NCBI GenBank assembly: GCA_010015745.1
Contig: ML978156.1
Coordinates: 541,635 to 605,634, forward strand
Origin: Setomelanomma holmii
Taxonomy: Eukaryota; Ascomycota; Dothideomycetes; Pleosporales; Phaeosphaeriaceae
Direction: 5' to 3'
DNA: 64,000 bases
A program made the translations under genes and the position numbers. Below are positions 1 through 10,983 of the stretch, piece by piece. The notes beneath the pieces were generated by a model, which worked only from the letters and a program-made list of their open reading frames with translations, had not been told where the DNA came from and made no database searches. The stretch's first letter is position 1. Each line of letters opens with the position of its first letter.

Positions 1-1
1 G

Positions 2-739
2 GTCGCCGCGAAAAGGCATGTGAGTGCGCCTCATCCGAGTCAAACCTCTACCACTACGACGACGCACACAACTACACACACATCAGTACTACCAGCTCGC
101 GCAAACACTGTCTCTCGCAAACAGCCCACGTACAATTCGTCGCATAAGTCACAATTGCCCGCCCCTGCAACGGAACCAGAGCCCAAAGTCTACAAAAAGT
201 CCATGGGCGGCATTCTCAATCAGCATGGAGGGCACGAATTTGAGCGCGAAGCCCACGTACTTGCGCATACGCCATCTAGATCTAAGCGCGAATCGTATCC
301 GCCGCATCCTGCCATTGTTGGTGCTGGACCTGGCTCACCCTACTCCCGCGACGGCATGCAAGCTCGACAAGACGCCGGTGCTGGCGACTACTTCGCCTCT
401 GGTGGACGCGATGGTCAGACTAACCCGTCAGCGGCGCCTACCGCTCGGGGTTATACCACAGCTGGAGCAGAGCGCAGTGGAGTTCAGACAGCGGAGTATG
501 CACAAGTGTCGCAGGCACCTCGAGGAGGCTACGATCGCACCTCGTATCCTACAACAGGCTACCCTAGTAGGAGTGGCACTGCTGGTGTCGGAGCTCGATA
601 CCTTGGTGGAGGTCGCTACGAAGATGACGACTATGATAGCGTGGATGAAGACGACGGGAGCTACAGCGGCCATGGGCCAGTGAGCGAAGAGAGCTTCGTG
701 CCACCTAAGCCGAAGAAGAAGTGGCAGATCTGGAGATAA
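2..739 (+). CDS. C-terminal part of a low-complexity protein (5' end outside window)
   Basis: The frame is open from the left edge to the TAA at 737-739. The only nearby ATG (18-20) is out of frame and followed at once by TGA, so the start lies upstream. The visible ~245 residues are rich in Thr, Ser, Pro, Gly and Tyr. An acidic patch (YEDDDYDSVDEDDG) lies near the end, and the protein closes with a basic tail (PPKPKKKWQIWR). There is no signal peptide, membrane segment or recognisable domain in this part; it looks intrinsically disordered. A GTGAGT at 20-25 could be a splice donor, in which case the true exon would end there, but the long open frame argues against it. Function unknown. Confidence 0.55.
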   Translation, partial: VAAKRHVSAPHPSQTSTTTTTHTTTHTSVLPARANTVSRKQPTYNSSHKSQLPAPATEPEPKVYKKSMGGILNQHGGHEFEREAHVLAHTPSRSKRESYPPHPAIVGAGPGSPYSRDGMQARQDAGAGDYFASGGRDGQTNPSAAPTARGYTTAGAERSGVQTAEYAQVSQAPRGGYDRTSYPTTGYPSRSGTAGVGARYLGGGRYEDDDYDSVDEDDGSYSGHGPVSEESFVPPKPKKKWQIWR

Positions 740-1227
740 TACTTTGGGGACTAAGGAAAGAGCGGCTCGGGTCTTGGTGGAGATAATGGGTTGAATTTTA
801 TGACTTTACGATTGGATACCTCTGTGCGTGGAAAAGGGCAAGTATATACTCTTGGCGCCCTAGTCTACGTTCCGCTTGGCATTTCGATATCAGCATAGCG
901 TTGATACTCCTCACATCCATGTTGCATATTCTGGTACTCCCAGCTCACTGCACCATGTCTCCACAATGCTCCGCATTATTCATAATCGAGTCACTACATC
1001 GTCTCGCAGCGTACTCGAGCAGTGATATAACCCCAGACTCGGAGTGAAGGTCGAAGGTCATTGTCCGTGCAAAGCGCGCCTGCAAACTCACCTTTGCTGG
1101 AGGGTGACAATCACGGGCCCCTTGATACTTGATCAGTCTCCTCCTTCTCACCCGGAATCTCTCTACACACAACTCACATTCTCAACCAAACCATAAACAA
1201 GCACTACATACGCACACAACACCAACC
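740..1227. other. intergenic, 488 bp
   Basis: No supported gene. The last ~90 bp before 1228 are pyrimidine- and CA-rich, as is usual for fungal core promoters and 5' UTRs. Confidence 0.5.
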
Positions 1228-2154
1228 ATGGCTCCCACCAAACACTCAAAGGCCTGGGCAGACCGCAACAGTCCTCCCGCGCAAGAGCCAACACCACTCC
1301 TAGCTCACCCACCGCGCATCATTTACGTGCCGCTTCGCTATTCATCCAAGTCGCCCATGCCCTCGCTGGACGACGCTAAACCAGCCATCAGCGCGCAAAA
1401 TCAGCGAAATTCCCACTTACTCCGTCTTCCAGAAAAGATCCGCGCGAAGATCTTCACCTACGCATGTTCGACGGACAAAGTCATCGAGCTCCGAACATCT
1501 GCGCCGAAAACTAGCAAGACTACTGACCCAGACGAGATGGGTTGGGAAGTCGTTGGCGGTGCAAATAGCGCGCCATTCGGTATTATGCTAGTCTCTCGTC
1601 AAGTCTACCGCGAAACCGCACATCTCCCGTTCGCACTACACACCATCCACAGCACAAACATGTTCGATCTACGTATTTGCCTGTCACGCATGTCGCCCGC
1701 TCAACGCTCGTCGATCCGCACGCTACTGATTCGCTGGCATTCCGCCGAACACATCGTGCTCGAATTCCGCAACACAACAGCGAGCATTAACAATGGCGCT
1801 GCGTGTCTGGCGGTGTTGAATGAGTTGGATAGAATTGTGATTGCGTCGACGTGGGAGGGTATGAAGAAGGGCAAGGGCAAGAGTAAGTTTGAAATGGCGA
1901 AGGTTAAGGGGGATGTTGAGAAGTGGGTTGATGGGGAGCGGGAGGGGGTTGTTGTGGCGTTTGAGGACGGTGGGAAGGTTGGGGTCAAGGATGGTGGCAA
2001 GAATAGGGCTAAGAGTGGTGGTGATAAGGGCAGTGGTGGTGGTACCGGTGGTGGTAGTGGTTGGACGAGCGGCGAGAAGGTCATGGAGCTTGTGGGTGAT
2101 TGGACTGGTGGCGCAAGCTGGGGCTGGGATAACTCGAAACCATTGGGTGGTTAG
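1228..2154 (+). CDS. DUF7730/F-box-like fungal protein
   Basis: Single-exon gene of 308 residues. I start it at the ATG at 1228 (context CAACCATGG); the frame is open further upstream, but that part reads like 5' UTR. Residues ~60-165 carry the pattern of the fungal DUF7730/F-box-like family: LLRLPEKIRAKIFTYAC, then a strand-rich stretch, then IMLVSRQVYRETAHLPF. Members of this family have no established function; the N-terminal motif resembles an F-box. The C-terminal ~110 residues are unusual: Lys/Gly-rich and repetitive, ending in a Gly-Ser run. At least four relatives occur in this window (8739, 9905 and the decayed copies near 53 kb). This one lacks the N-terminal intron they share. Confidence 0.7.
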   Translation: MAPTKHSKAWADRNSPPAQEPTPLLAHPPRIIYVPLRYSSKSPMPSLDDAKPAISAQNQRNSHLLRLPEKIRAKIFTYACSTDKVIELRTSAPKTSKTTDPDEMGWEVVGGANSAPFGIMLVSRQVYRETAHLPFALHTIHSTNMFDLRICLSRMSPAQRSSIRTLLIRWHSAEHIVLEFRNTTASINNGAACLAVLNELDRIVIASTWEGMKKGKGKSKFEMAKVKGDVEKWVDGEREGVVVAFEDGGKVGVKDGGKNRAKSGGDKGSGGGTGGGSGWTSGEKVMELVGDWTGGASWGWDNSKPLGG

Positions 2155-2411
2155 ATTGGTCAAGTCCGAATGGAGTGCGAGAAGACCAGGGTAAGATTTT
2201 GTCCTCAGGAGAGGTTTTGCTCAACCACTGTTGGTGTTGATAGACATCAGCGGAACTATGGCCAGCATTTCAGATAGACGGGTATGATTGAAGACCAGTT
2301 CATCACGCTGCGAAGGACATAGAGTTAGGATATCTGAGAAAAGCACCCAGTGAACATCACATCTGTCATAATCCATTGGGTCGTTACGGAGACCATCTCG
2401 CTTTCGCTATA

Positions 2412-4649
2412 TCATCTCGCGGGTCCTTGCAGCACTGTGCCAGATCTTTGTATCTGCGCTGTAGGTACTCTGCTCCTCAGTGCTGAAGGAATGTCCGCTG
2501 CCGTTGCAGAGTGTATCGAATGAGTCTCCTCGATAGGTTGTTTCTCTTCGTCTTTGTGGTCCATCTCAGCTGACCTGATTCGATGCCATGGACGTAGAGC
2601 AGACTTCTTGGACTTGTCTGATGTGTCTGTAGTGGAGTGTGGTCGGGACCTTGGACCGTGGCCTGATTTACGTGAATTGTCTTTGTCGTGGGATCGTAGC
2701 CAGAATAGCCAGATGGAAAAGACGAGCAGTGTCAATGGGACAGTAACGGCCCAGTATATCCAAAAGCGTGAGGATAGCACCGATACGCCTTTGGCTGCTT
2801 GCCAATTGAACATACCCATGGAGAAGAAGGACGAGACAAAGGTGCCTGGAAGGAAGAAAATGCTCATAATCGCGATTGTGCGCATCGCGAAGCTATCCTC
2901 CTTGGTCGTGTTGGCGATATCGGTCTGTGTCGCAGCCATCTTCAGGCTATCCTTGTTGTCCCGCTGCGCGACGAGGTTATAGACAATTTCGAGCTGACTC
3001 TGAGCTATTTTCTGGTTGCAGGTGATTTCCAGTAGCAATGCACGTTGTTCTGTTCTGAGATGCACTAGCCGCTCCTCAAGGCTTCGCGACATCGACCGTA
3101 GTTTTGAAGCCCATCTCCTCTGTTCATCGGGATCTGGGTTGTTCTTTAAGATCGTCCCCTTTATATCGATTCGCTGGAAATGGATTCTCATGTCCTCGAT
3201 GAAAACCGCATTCGCATGGATTCTCATCTCATGGAACGCCAGTCGAGAGATAATGAGATTTAAACTTCTTGTCATTTCCGCGAAATCTTGCTCGGGCGTC
3301 ATTGTAAGGTTGCCGCCCATATTTTCGGATTTGCTCGGCGTGTATCCATGGAAATTTGTACGTTTCTCGACCCGATAAAGATTAGAAGCATGAAGTTTGA
3401 CGCCGTTCGAGTCGCTCTCTACGAGCATTTCGCACAATATGATAGCAACATTGAGCGGATGCGCTGTCAATTCTCTCGTGTCCCCAACGTAAGCAGCTAA
3501 TTGTGACATATCGTTCGACTCGATACCGTGAATCATCCCCCTCAGGCCTCTGCAATCTAAATCCCAGGATAGCGCCAGTGTCCAATTTTCGGTACTCGAC
3601 ATGGGCGTCCGAAGCAGGAGTCCAGCTCGTTGAGGGATATCTCCTGCTTCGTAGTACATGAACTTCGGCGTCCCGGTGAAGAGCGCCTGAAACAATCCGC
3701 GAGGAACTTTCAAAAATTCCATGACTTCGGCAAAAGTATCTTGACTGAATGGTATTGTACTCGCAGTTGCCCTGTTGCTCTCGCATAGAAGTAGTATCAG
3801 TTCCTCGGCGTACTGTTGAAGGCCGCCGCTTGATAGCCTAGCTTCTGTTACGCCCAGAGTGTTCAGAAAGCTATGATCGTAGCTATCGACTGTGATAGTC
3901 ATGTCTTGACTGTTGTGCACATAGTCCTTTGTGAGAATCATGAATGCAGGCTCTTGCTTGAAGACAAGCTTGCTGAAATACCTTTTCTGCTTAGAACTCA
4001 ATTTCTGAAGATAACGGGTCAGGGCCATTCCTGTACTGGCTGGAGACGTATCTGACTCAGCTAAGGCCTCCTCAGCTTCGCCGGGTATGATCTTATTAAC
4101 ATTCTGTACGACGCTATTGAGTTCATCTTGTATGTTCATGGCACTTCAAAATTGTAAGTCAGTTGATACACGGTCACTCAGAATGGTGCTTTGCACTTAC
4201 TCGTTCTGCGATTGCATCGACACCTGCAGACTCATGACCTGCACCAACAGCAAAATAGCGGTATTGTGCCTTTCCAAACGCTTATCGAACTCTTCGGCTT
4301 CTTGTTCGAAGCGACGCCTCGCCATGACTGCCTGAACGCCTTTCCCATTGCGCTGCCAGGACTTGTGATAGGCAGTTGATATATCGTCTAGATCACTGTA
4401 TGATGCTTCGAGCACTACTTTTAGGTGTTCCACGCCCGATCTCGATGCAATGGTGCGATCCTCTCTCACAAAAAGCTCGACCAACATGTCGAGAGCGAGC
4501 CCAAAGTCTCCTACTCTATCTAGAAGTCGAAGTTGAGCTTCTGAGTGGAATCCCCGGCTCTTGATATCGTCTTGCAGGAGAGTTTGTAACTTCCTTGCCG
4601 CAGCCGCGACACTTATTATGGTGGATGCAACGGAGAGAGGATCTGCCAT
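2412..4649 (-). CDS. CorA-like membrane protein with fungal N-terminal domain
   Basis: Two exons on the minus strand, 4649-4201 and 4143-2412, joined across a 57-nt intron (donor GTAAGT, acceptor GAAG); the phase is consistent and gives 726 residues. The N-terminus (MADPLSVASTIISVAAAARK) is the helical domain seen at the start of many fungal NLR/ankyrin-type proteins. The middle is alpha-helical. Near residue ~620 comes the CorA-like C-terminus: FLPGTFVSSFFSMGMFNW, a ~20-residue loop, then a second hydrophobic segment (WAVTVPLTLLVFSIWLFW). MGMFN stands where bacterial CorA has GMN. A basic, disordered tail of ~80 residues follows. Known family: CorA-like Mg2+ transporter (PF01544). Whether it transports ions is unproven; many fungal relatives lost GMN. 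Confidence 0.82.
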
Positions 4650-5315
4650 GTTGAAAAGACTTGATCACCCAACACGGCAATCAGTACCAAACTTCGACAG
4701 TACGTATGAACTTAGCGAAAAGAGTCGTTTGTAGCTAAAGGCGTTGTTCCAAGCCGGCAGTCCTACGACGGGAACTGGGGCCAGGCGTGAGGCTGAGCTG
4801 GTGAGATTCACGGATCTCGGATCATCAACGGTCCGCAGGATGAAAAGGCTGTGGGGTTCAAAGATGGGTTTCCGAAGTTTTTAGGCGAATGGTATCTGTG
4901 TGGAGCGTGGATTGGAGTGGAGTGGTGGAGGGACGGGGTCGGGAGGCAGCTGAAAGTTCTAGCGTGGTGGCGTCGCTTCTACGCCGAGGAGGAAGCTGCG
5001 ACTCAGCCCCCAACTTAGCGATCATGCAAAGTCCAGCCTTCCACTACCAGACCGAGGATAAGACGTCTTGAAAAGATAACGAGGTAGTGTGGACTCTGTA
5101 ATCATATGCTCTACTGCAAGTGTCGATTCGCTCTCCAGCTCAACGCGTCTACCTTCACGATGCACTATCATGCTTCACAAAAACTTGGACCAGGAACAAT
5201 AGTGAACATAAACCATCTCAGCCAAATCCTAGCACAGCACTTTCTGCGAATCGCACATTGAAGTCGCAAATGAAATGTCCCAGTGCGCTCTGATTAGACC
5301 GCTATCCAGGGTCGT
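4650..5315. other. intergenic, 666 bp
   Basis: 5' side of the CorA-like gene and 3' side of the lipocalin-like gene. Short open frames here show no family features. Nothing else seen. Confidence 0.5.
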
Positions 5316-5967
5316 TCATGCAAGCTCTCCAGCCCAATCATATGTCAACCTTATCCTGACAACCTCGTTTTTATCCTTCCTTCGAATAGCGAACCGCCTC
5401 GTATGCTTCCTCTCGCCGTTGATCTCAGCAAAACCCCAGATCTGCCATCCAGTCCACTTATTGCCCTCATTGTCCACAAAGCTCTCCACAACCTCACCCT
5501 CCTCCGTCTCTTTCAGCCATCCCTCGACCAAGTACTTTGCATCTTCCTCGGTATGACCCTTGCCCTTGGCCTCTTCTACAACGGCCTGCAGGGTATTGTA
5601 GCGTGTCTTGCCCTGGAGAGTGCCGAACAGCCAGTCCGTGTGACCGCGGTACTGCCAATCCAAGGTGCGCTTCTCGCTGGTTCCCTTGACGCCGCCAGTC
5701 GATGTCTGGTCGATGTCGATCTGTGTTGTGGGCTTGCCGTCTTCGCCGGTGGTAGGGTATTGCTTGAGGTGCTGGGTCACGGTCGCTAGGCCGATGGCTT
5801 TACGTGTGAGCCATCCTACGCCTTGCAAGGCGAGAACTGCGTCAGGGGAGTCGGAAAGGGGTTTGTTCTACACAAAGTTAGCGGGTGACTCGTCAGGAAA
5901 GGTCGCTACTCACCATGACCCATTTTCCTTGGAGGCTCCTGATGTTGACGTCCGCTGGAGCTGCCAT
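5316..5967 (-). CDS. lipocalin-like/FABP-type beta-barrel protein
   Basis: Two exons, 5967-5914 and 5867-5316, with a 46-nt GTGAGT...TAG intron, give 201 residues starting MAAPADVNIRSLQGKWVM. The short first exon encodes the typical opening of a single-domain lipocalin-like barrel (SLQGKWVMNKPLSDSPDAVL). LQGVGWLTRKAIGLATVTQ follows, then alternating strands (IDIDQTSTGG, EKRTLDWQYRGHTDWLFG, ESFVDNEGNKWTGWQIWGF). There is no signal peptide, so it is probably cytosolic. Relatives are common in Pezizomycotina and annotated as lipocalin-like or, wrongly, LCCL-domain proteins. A hydrophobic ligand is likely from the fold, but none is known. Confidence 0.75.
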
Positions 5968-7353
5968 ATTGTGGCGTATGTCTGGTTCAATTCGAGGCAA
6001 ATGGTATGATGTGTGAGCACTGAAAGTCAATGGCGTGGGCGTTGATATTTAGGCTTTAAACACTCGCAACCACTTTAGTCTACGTCGACCTGCTTGTTAA
6101 GTATGTCGCTCGCCGAGCTACCAAGCCTGTTTGCAGATGCCATGTGCTTTGGCACACAATCGCTCACATGCGCGTTGTCGTAGTGTACCTGCGTTCGCGT
6201 CCCATCATGCCTCGGTTTTGCCCGTTTTCAGCCTAGTCTCCTGTCGCAGGTCGATCCCCCTTCGTCTTCCCCACAAACATCAACAGGCTTTTTATCCACG
6301 CGAGGACAATTTGCATGGACTGCAGTGCCGGTCTTTACTTCGAATGTGGCTTCGTCATTCACATGTGCGGCACGAGAAGATAGTCACGGCTCGTACTCGG
6401 CACGATGCGATGGGACGAAAGTGTGGTCGATGAGGCGGAGGAACCTCTCGAGCGTTACCTAGTTTGGGAAAGCATACTTGCGCAGCCTCGAATAGGTCGA
6501 GCAGCATGTGGCATTGCATTTCATTATCTCTGGTTCATTCTTGCATATCCTTTCTCATCGTTCATTTCTGTATTCTCCTTACGCGTCCCATTCATTTGCC
6601 ATACTGCCTGATAAACGTCAATGATCAAGGCTAAGAAGACAGGTCTAATACTTCATGTCGGAGCAAGTCTTCAATCTTGAAACTTGCACCATCGATTTAC
6701 CAACACGGACTTCTTGACTCTGCGCATCAATAACGGCAGGAATTCTCCTCCTGCTACAGTTCATCCGTTTCATGTGTTTCACAGTGTGCGCCACGCAGTG
6801 CGTGAACATACAACATGTCAAAGTTTCTCAAAGCCCTGGTGTTACGATGAGTTATCTTAAGAGTCTTGATCATCGACGCGGCAGCCAATCAGCACACACA
6901 GCCTATCCCATCCGTTCACACTTTCCTCTGATCCTACGCAATGATGGCATCTTGTCGCCTGCGCCTGTGGGCGAAAAGATTCCAGGTCATAGAGGCTTTC
7001 GAGTTTCGTGGCCATTGTTAAAACAATGAAACAAAGGGAGTCGTTCGACAACGACACCGTCAATTGAGCTTGCGCACGACACTTACCATATCCAAGACGT
7101 CCGTTTGCTTGTCTGAGTCATTTCCCGTGGTCAAAATCTAAACTGGTTCAACCAGTCGCTGACTTCTTTCACTGCCGCTGCCTGGCTACGCGACTGCCCC
7201 GTCTCTAGGCGGGTATTGTTTGTCAACACCAGCACACTCGTTCTACACTTTCACCTTGTCGCTCTTTCTCCATCCAACATCTCTCCGCACGAAACCACAC
7301 GCACAACACGATCGAGACCCACGCACAACGACCCGCAACTCGAGACTGCAACC
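5968..7353. other. intergenic, ~1.4 kb
   Basis: Open frames of 60-100 codons occur on both strands, but none shows domain-like sequence or plausible splicing. A short perfect palindrome lies at 7142-7156 (7-bp arms, 1-nt spacer). The last ~150 bp are C/A/T-rich, as expected for the leader of the gene at 7354. Confidence 0.45.
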
Positions 7354-8085
7354 ATGAAATCAAACGTCATCATTTCAGCCGTTGCACTTGGAGTCGGTCC
7401 GTCATTGACTGGCCCTCAGCTCATTGCTCACGAGCTCAACGATTTGCCTGCCCGCGCCGACCCGAAGACGATGGATCCAGCTCGCCTCGCCGCACTCTCG
7501 GTCCTCAAGACAGCGATCGCGACTGAACCTGCGTTTCCGCGTCCGACGGGCGACTTCGAGCCAGAGTGGTACCAAAAGCTTCCAGACGAGATCAAGCGCG
7601 TACTGCCGTCTTTGTACCCAGCTGTTGCCGCGGATGCTTCGGCGACCATGAGTGTAAGTGCATCTACATCGAGCACTATGTGTAAGGCTATGTCAGAGAG
7701 CGACAAACCTGCACCCGCTGCTAGTGCTACATTCCCCGCGCACACCTCGTCGCCAAAGATGTTGCTGGCTGCAGGACCATTGCTGACCCAATTTATTCAG
7801 GCCATTGCCGATGCTTCAGCAAGTCCGTCTACTCCCATAACTTGGACTTCCCAGGTCACCGTTATGAAGACACTGCAGCATGTGCCTTCATGCGCGGCGG
7901 GTCATGACCTCCCCTCGAACGGATCCTCCTCCGCGATGCCAGCCTCGACTAACGGCGCCGTAGCGCCTTTGTCACCTTCGCCCTCTGTGCTCGCCTCCGG
8001 CAGTGCGAAAGTCGGCATACGTGTTGAGAAACTGGCTGCTATTGCCCGGATTGGTATTGTCGCAGGCTTCTCTATTTTTGCATGA
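7354..8085 (+). CDS. secreted, probably GPI-anchored Ser/Ala-rich protein
   Basis: Single exon, 243 residues, started at the ATG at 7354 (CAACCATGA); the frame upstream of it is leader-like. The N-terminus (MKSNVIISAVALGVGPSLTG) resembles a signal peptide. Residues ~50-90 hold a compact block with FEPEWYQKLPDEIKRVLPS, a pattern found in small secreted fungal proteins. A Ser/Thr/Ala/Pro-rich stalk follows. The C-terminus is hydrophobic (IARIGIVAGFSIFA) after a small-residue stretch, compatible with a GPI-attachment signal. Inference: cell-wall or plasma-membrane surface protein. No enzymatic motif seen. Confidence 0.6.
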   Translation: MKSNVIISAVALGVGPSLTGPQLIAHELNDLPARADPKTMDPARLAALSVLKTAIATEPAFPRPTGDFEPEWYQKLPDEIKRVLPSLYPAVAADASATMSVSASTSSTMCKAMSESDKPAPAASATFPAHTSSPKMLLAAGPLLTQFIQAIADASASPSTPITWTSQVTVMKTLQHVPSCAAGHDLPSNGSSSAMPASTNGAVAPLSPSPSVLASGSAKVGIRVEKLAAIARIGIVAGFSIFA

Positions 8086-8738
8086 GGACCTGTTCAGGTT
8101 CACCGAACAGTTCTAGGTTGCCTGTCCTCTCAAGACTGCGGCGATCATAACACAACGCCGACTCATAGCGCCGCTAGCGACCCTTTTGAAGTCGCCCGCT
8201 GGGATCCTGGAACAATGTTTCGCATGTACAGAAGACAAGTGTGGCTGTCTCAAATGTCTTCGAGGATGACGTTGACGACTGCAGCATGTCTTTGCTTGAT
8301 TGTCGTCGGGACGAAGAAGACGCGCTTACTGAGTGAAGTCTCTGTGAGCTAAGGAGTTATTGTTTCTACTTGTTTATTTCATTCTCAAAATCGTCTTGCA
8401 GAGCGTATGGCCCTGCCATTGTATCGTCCTTTCGCAATAGGCGCGCTACCTGCAAAATTGTAGCCTAGAGGTCTTGCTCCGTTCCATGATGTATCACCTG
8501 ACATTAGACTCTTGCTCGAGTGTCCATTTCACTGGCTTTTACTTTCAAGATTGGTTCTTGGGAATAAACTACGATCTAAAAGAAATCACGCGAGCTTATC
8601 GTCCTCGATTTCAGCCAGTACCCCGCAAGCATACAGCCTTCTTGTGCAACTCTATACCACTGCAACCGGAGCATACACCATCACTCTTAGTATATACTCC
8701 CTAACAGAGTCCCCCTCATCCGTCCACGCGTCACGATC
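8086..8738. other. intergenic, 653 bp
   Basis: 3' flank of the surface-protein gene and promoter of the next gene. No supported open frame or RNA. Confidence 0.5.
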
Positions 8739-9489
8739 ATGGATAGCACATCAATAGGCAACCTAGGACTCAGCAAGATGTCAGTGTGCGAAATTCCGAA
8801 ACTCCAATAATTGTATTCTCTGACGAGGTAGCAGCCACCTGCGCGACACGCAAGAGTCCCCGCTCCTGCAGCTTCCAGCGGAACTTCGCATCAAGATCTA
8901 CGAGTATGTACTGGGCAACAAGTCCATCCTCATCGACCTCGAACGGGAATGGGCCGGCAGACAAGCAAACGGAACTCCGACGGCGAAACTGGTTTCGAAC
9001 ATATGCCCTTCATTGACGCGCGCGAAAGCAAACTTGAACGTTGTCCCGACGCGATATCCATCATTCAACAAACGCGAGAACCTATCTCAGCAGACAGATA
9101 AGCCATCAAACACCTTTGCGATTCTGAAGGTGTGCCGAAGGATCAACGCCGAGGCTAAGCTTCTGCCTTTCTTTCTCAACGTCTTCTGGTTTAACGACGG
9201 CGCTGCAATGAGCGCGTGGTTGGCGATTACGGGCGTCTCCTACAATGCCATTCGTGCCATCGGCATGAGTTATTACTGTGACGAGAGCGGTTATGTGGCG
9301 CCGGGTCTTACGGCTAGCGCTGCTCTCCGCCGACTTCGAGATTTTGCGGCCTTGCGGAGGATTGAGGCCCAGATAGCGGGACCAGGTCTCATACGGTGGA
9401 ACATGTTACAGCTTCAGCAGATCATCGCGTTGGGTTTGAGGAATCGTGTAGGACCGGCGGTGGAGATCTCGATGGAATGGACGTACTAG
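8739..9489 (+). CDS. DUF7730/F-box-like protein, tandem copy 1
   Basis: Two exons, 8739-8779 and 8835-9489, give 231 residues. The intron is phase 2 (exon 1 ends ...AAG AT; donor GTCAGT) and ends in a tandem TAGCAG acceptor, so the exon may also start at 8832 (one extra Ser). The join restores the family opening SPLLQLPAELRIKIYEYVLG. FAILKVCRRINAEAKLLPFF follows, then a C-terminal ranking/strand region. Without the first exon the frame would start on a non-ATG codon, so the two-exon model is preferred. Next to its paralogue at 9905, same strand, same intron position. Function unknown; the N-terminal motif resembles an F-box. Confidence 0.68.
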
Positions 9490-9904
9490 GCCCTTCAACC
9501 TTTCTGTCATCAGACGGAACTGCGCTACGCAACTGAGCATGAAGAGTACAAGAGGATAATTGGAGCATTTTTCGTGACTCTAGTTTATTAAACCAATTAG
9601 AGCGGTACTCTTCTTCCGGAGTTGGAGCCTGTCCAATGGCAAAACTTTAAATCACGCTTGATGTCGTTCACTTACACAGTCGCTCGTAGAGGAGCTCCTT
9701 TTGCTAACCTTTCATTTCGCCTACGAACAGAGCCCTGACGGCCAAGCCGGCGAAACAATTGTCGATGCCTTTGACTGCTCCTTGTTCACCATCACTCTAT
9801 CCTTTCCACTTGCAATCAACTGTTCGAGCAACTCAACACCTACATTGACCAACTGCACAGCCACAAGCGCATCTTATTGACACTGGAAATACCCACTGCG
9901 CCTC
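9490..9904. other. intergenic between the tandem DUF7730 genes, 415 bp
   Basis: Contains the 3' flank of copy 1 and the promoter of copy 2. No supported gene. Confidence 0.5.
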
Positions 9905-10628
9905 ATGTCTTCTGCGACCATGTCCGACTTGCCGGAAGTCTACGAGGCGATGTAAGAACCAAGATCCGATAGATAAGAAACGGAACACTCACTAACCACG
10001 AAATAGATCTCGCCGCAATCAGCTCGTCTCGCCCTTCTCGCGCCTCCCATCCGAGCTCAAGAACATGATCTACGACTACGCGCTCGGCAACAAGAAAGTC
10101 GAACTGCACGTCGGCACAGCGGAAGATGGCACAAGGTATCGAGGCTACTACACAGTCGTCAAGCCACTGGACCCCATACCGTCCTTGCATACCTCCGGTC
10201 GCTACGAAGTCGCACCTAGGAACCAATACATTCAGAACTTCGCGCTTCTGAAGACGTGCCGGCAGATATATCAGGAGACTCGACTGCTACCTTACCAATT
10301 GAATTTGTTCGACACTTATTGGACTGCGAATCTGGCTGCGTGGAGCTTCGTATACGGACTTGAGAAAATCCGCACAATTCGACTTTGGACAAGAACTGGA
10401 TCGCCGATGTATGTTCCACGTAAGTCAGGCCATGTCACAGACAATACCGTACTCCACGAGGTTTTCGCTGCGTTTGGTGGTGTCCAGAATGTCGAAATTG
10501 TGATTGTACTGAACCCTGTCGACCTTGGGCCGGGATCGGTTTTGTTTCATCCAAACAGCGAGCGCTTGCTACGTTGGAGAAACATGGTGTTGAGGAAGGG
10601 GTACACGTGGTTGATGGTAAAGATTTAG
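9905..10628 (+). CDS. DUF7730/F-box-like protein, tandem copy 2
   Basis: Two exons, 9905-9951 and 10007-10628, give 222 residues. The 55-nt intron has donor GTAAGA and acceptor ATAG and is phase 2, splitting an AT/A codon at the same place as in the copy at 8739. Motifs: SRLPSELKNMIYDYALGNKK at residues ~26-45, FALLKTCRQIYQETRLLPYQ at ~83-102, then a C-terminal block with VEIVIVLNPVDL. It differs from copy 1 over most of its length, so the duplication is old. Function unknown. Confidence 0.7.
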
Positions 10629-10710
10629 CCGTGCGATTCTTCTGGGCGTAGATCGAACACGGTATAGGAAGCTGGCGACGATAGACAAGCGCATGTCTAT
10701 ATGTTTGTAC

Positions 10711-10755
10711 ATGGGTCGTCTGTACATGGGTCGTCTGTACATGAATCGTCTGTAC
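10711..10755. repeat. 15-bp tandem repeat, three units
   Basis: Unit ATGGGTCGTCTGTAC occurs at 10711-10725 and 10726-10740, with a third unit (two substitutions) at 10741-10755. It lies just past the stop of the DUF7730 gene, probably in its 3' UTR, inside the 355-bp gap 10629-10983, which holds nothing else recognisable. Confidence 0.85.
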
Positions 10756-10983
10756 CGCGACAACCAAGGCAAGAGAGACGCGTAAGCGAGGATTTTCATA
10801 GCTAGTGGTGTCAAAGACCCAACTGTGGTGAGATGCGCGAGGCTGAAACATGACGTTGTCATTGAGCTTTCCATGCATGCAAATGCATTTTCTAGACCCA
10901 CGCATTTCTATATCCGCTCAGTCGACTCTTGTAATGTACGAGTGCGACAGTGCGACGAGATGTGATACACATACGTGCCTGCT

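Noticed and set aside
24..683. Second long plus-strand frame overlapping the first gene
   Set aside because: Composition (Arg/Leu/Pro-rich, no domains) is that of an out-of-frame shadow; the 2-739 frame ends in a coherent acidic-basic tail.
7142..7156. 15-nt palindrome ACTGGTTCAACCAGT upstream of the surface-protein gene
   Set aside because: Too short and isolated to call a regulatory site; expected by chance in a window of this size.
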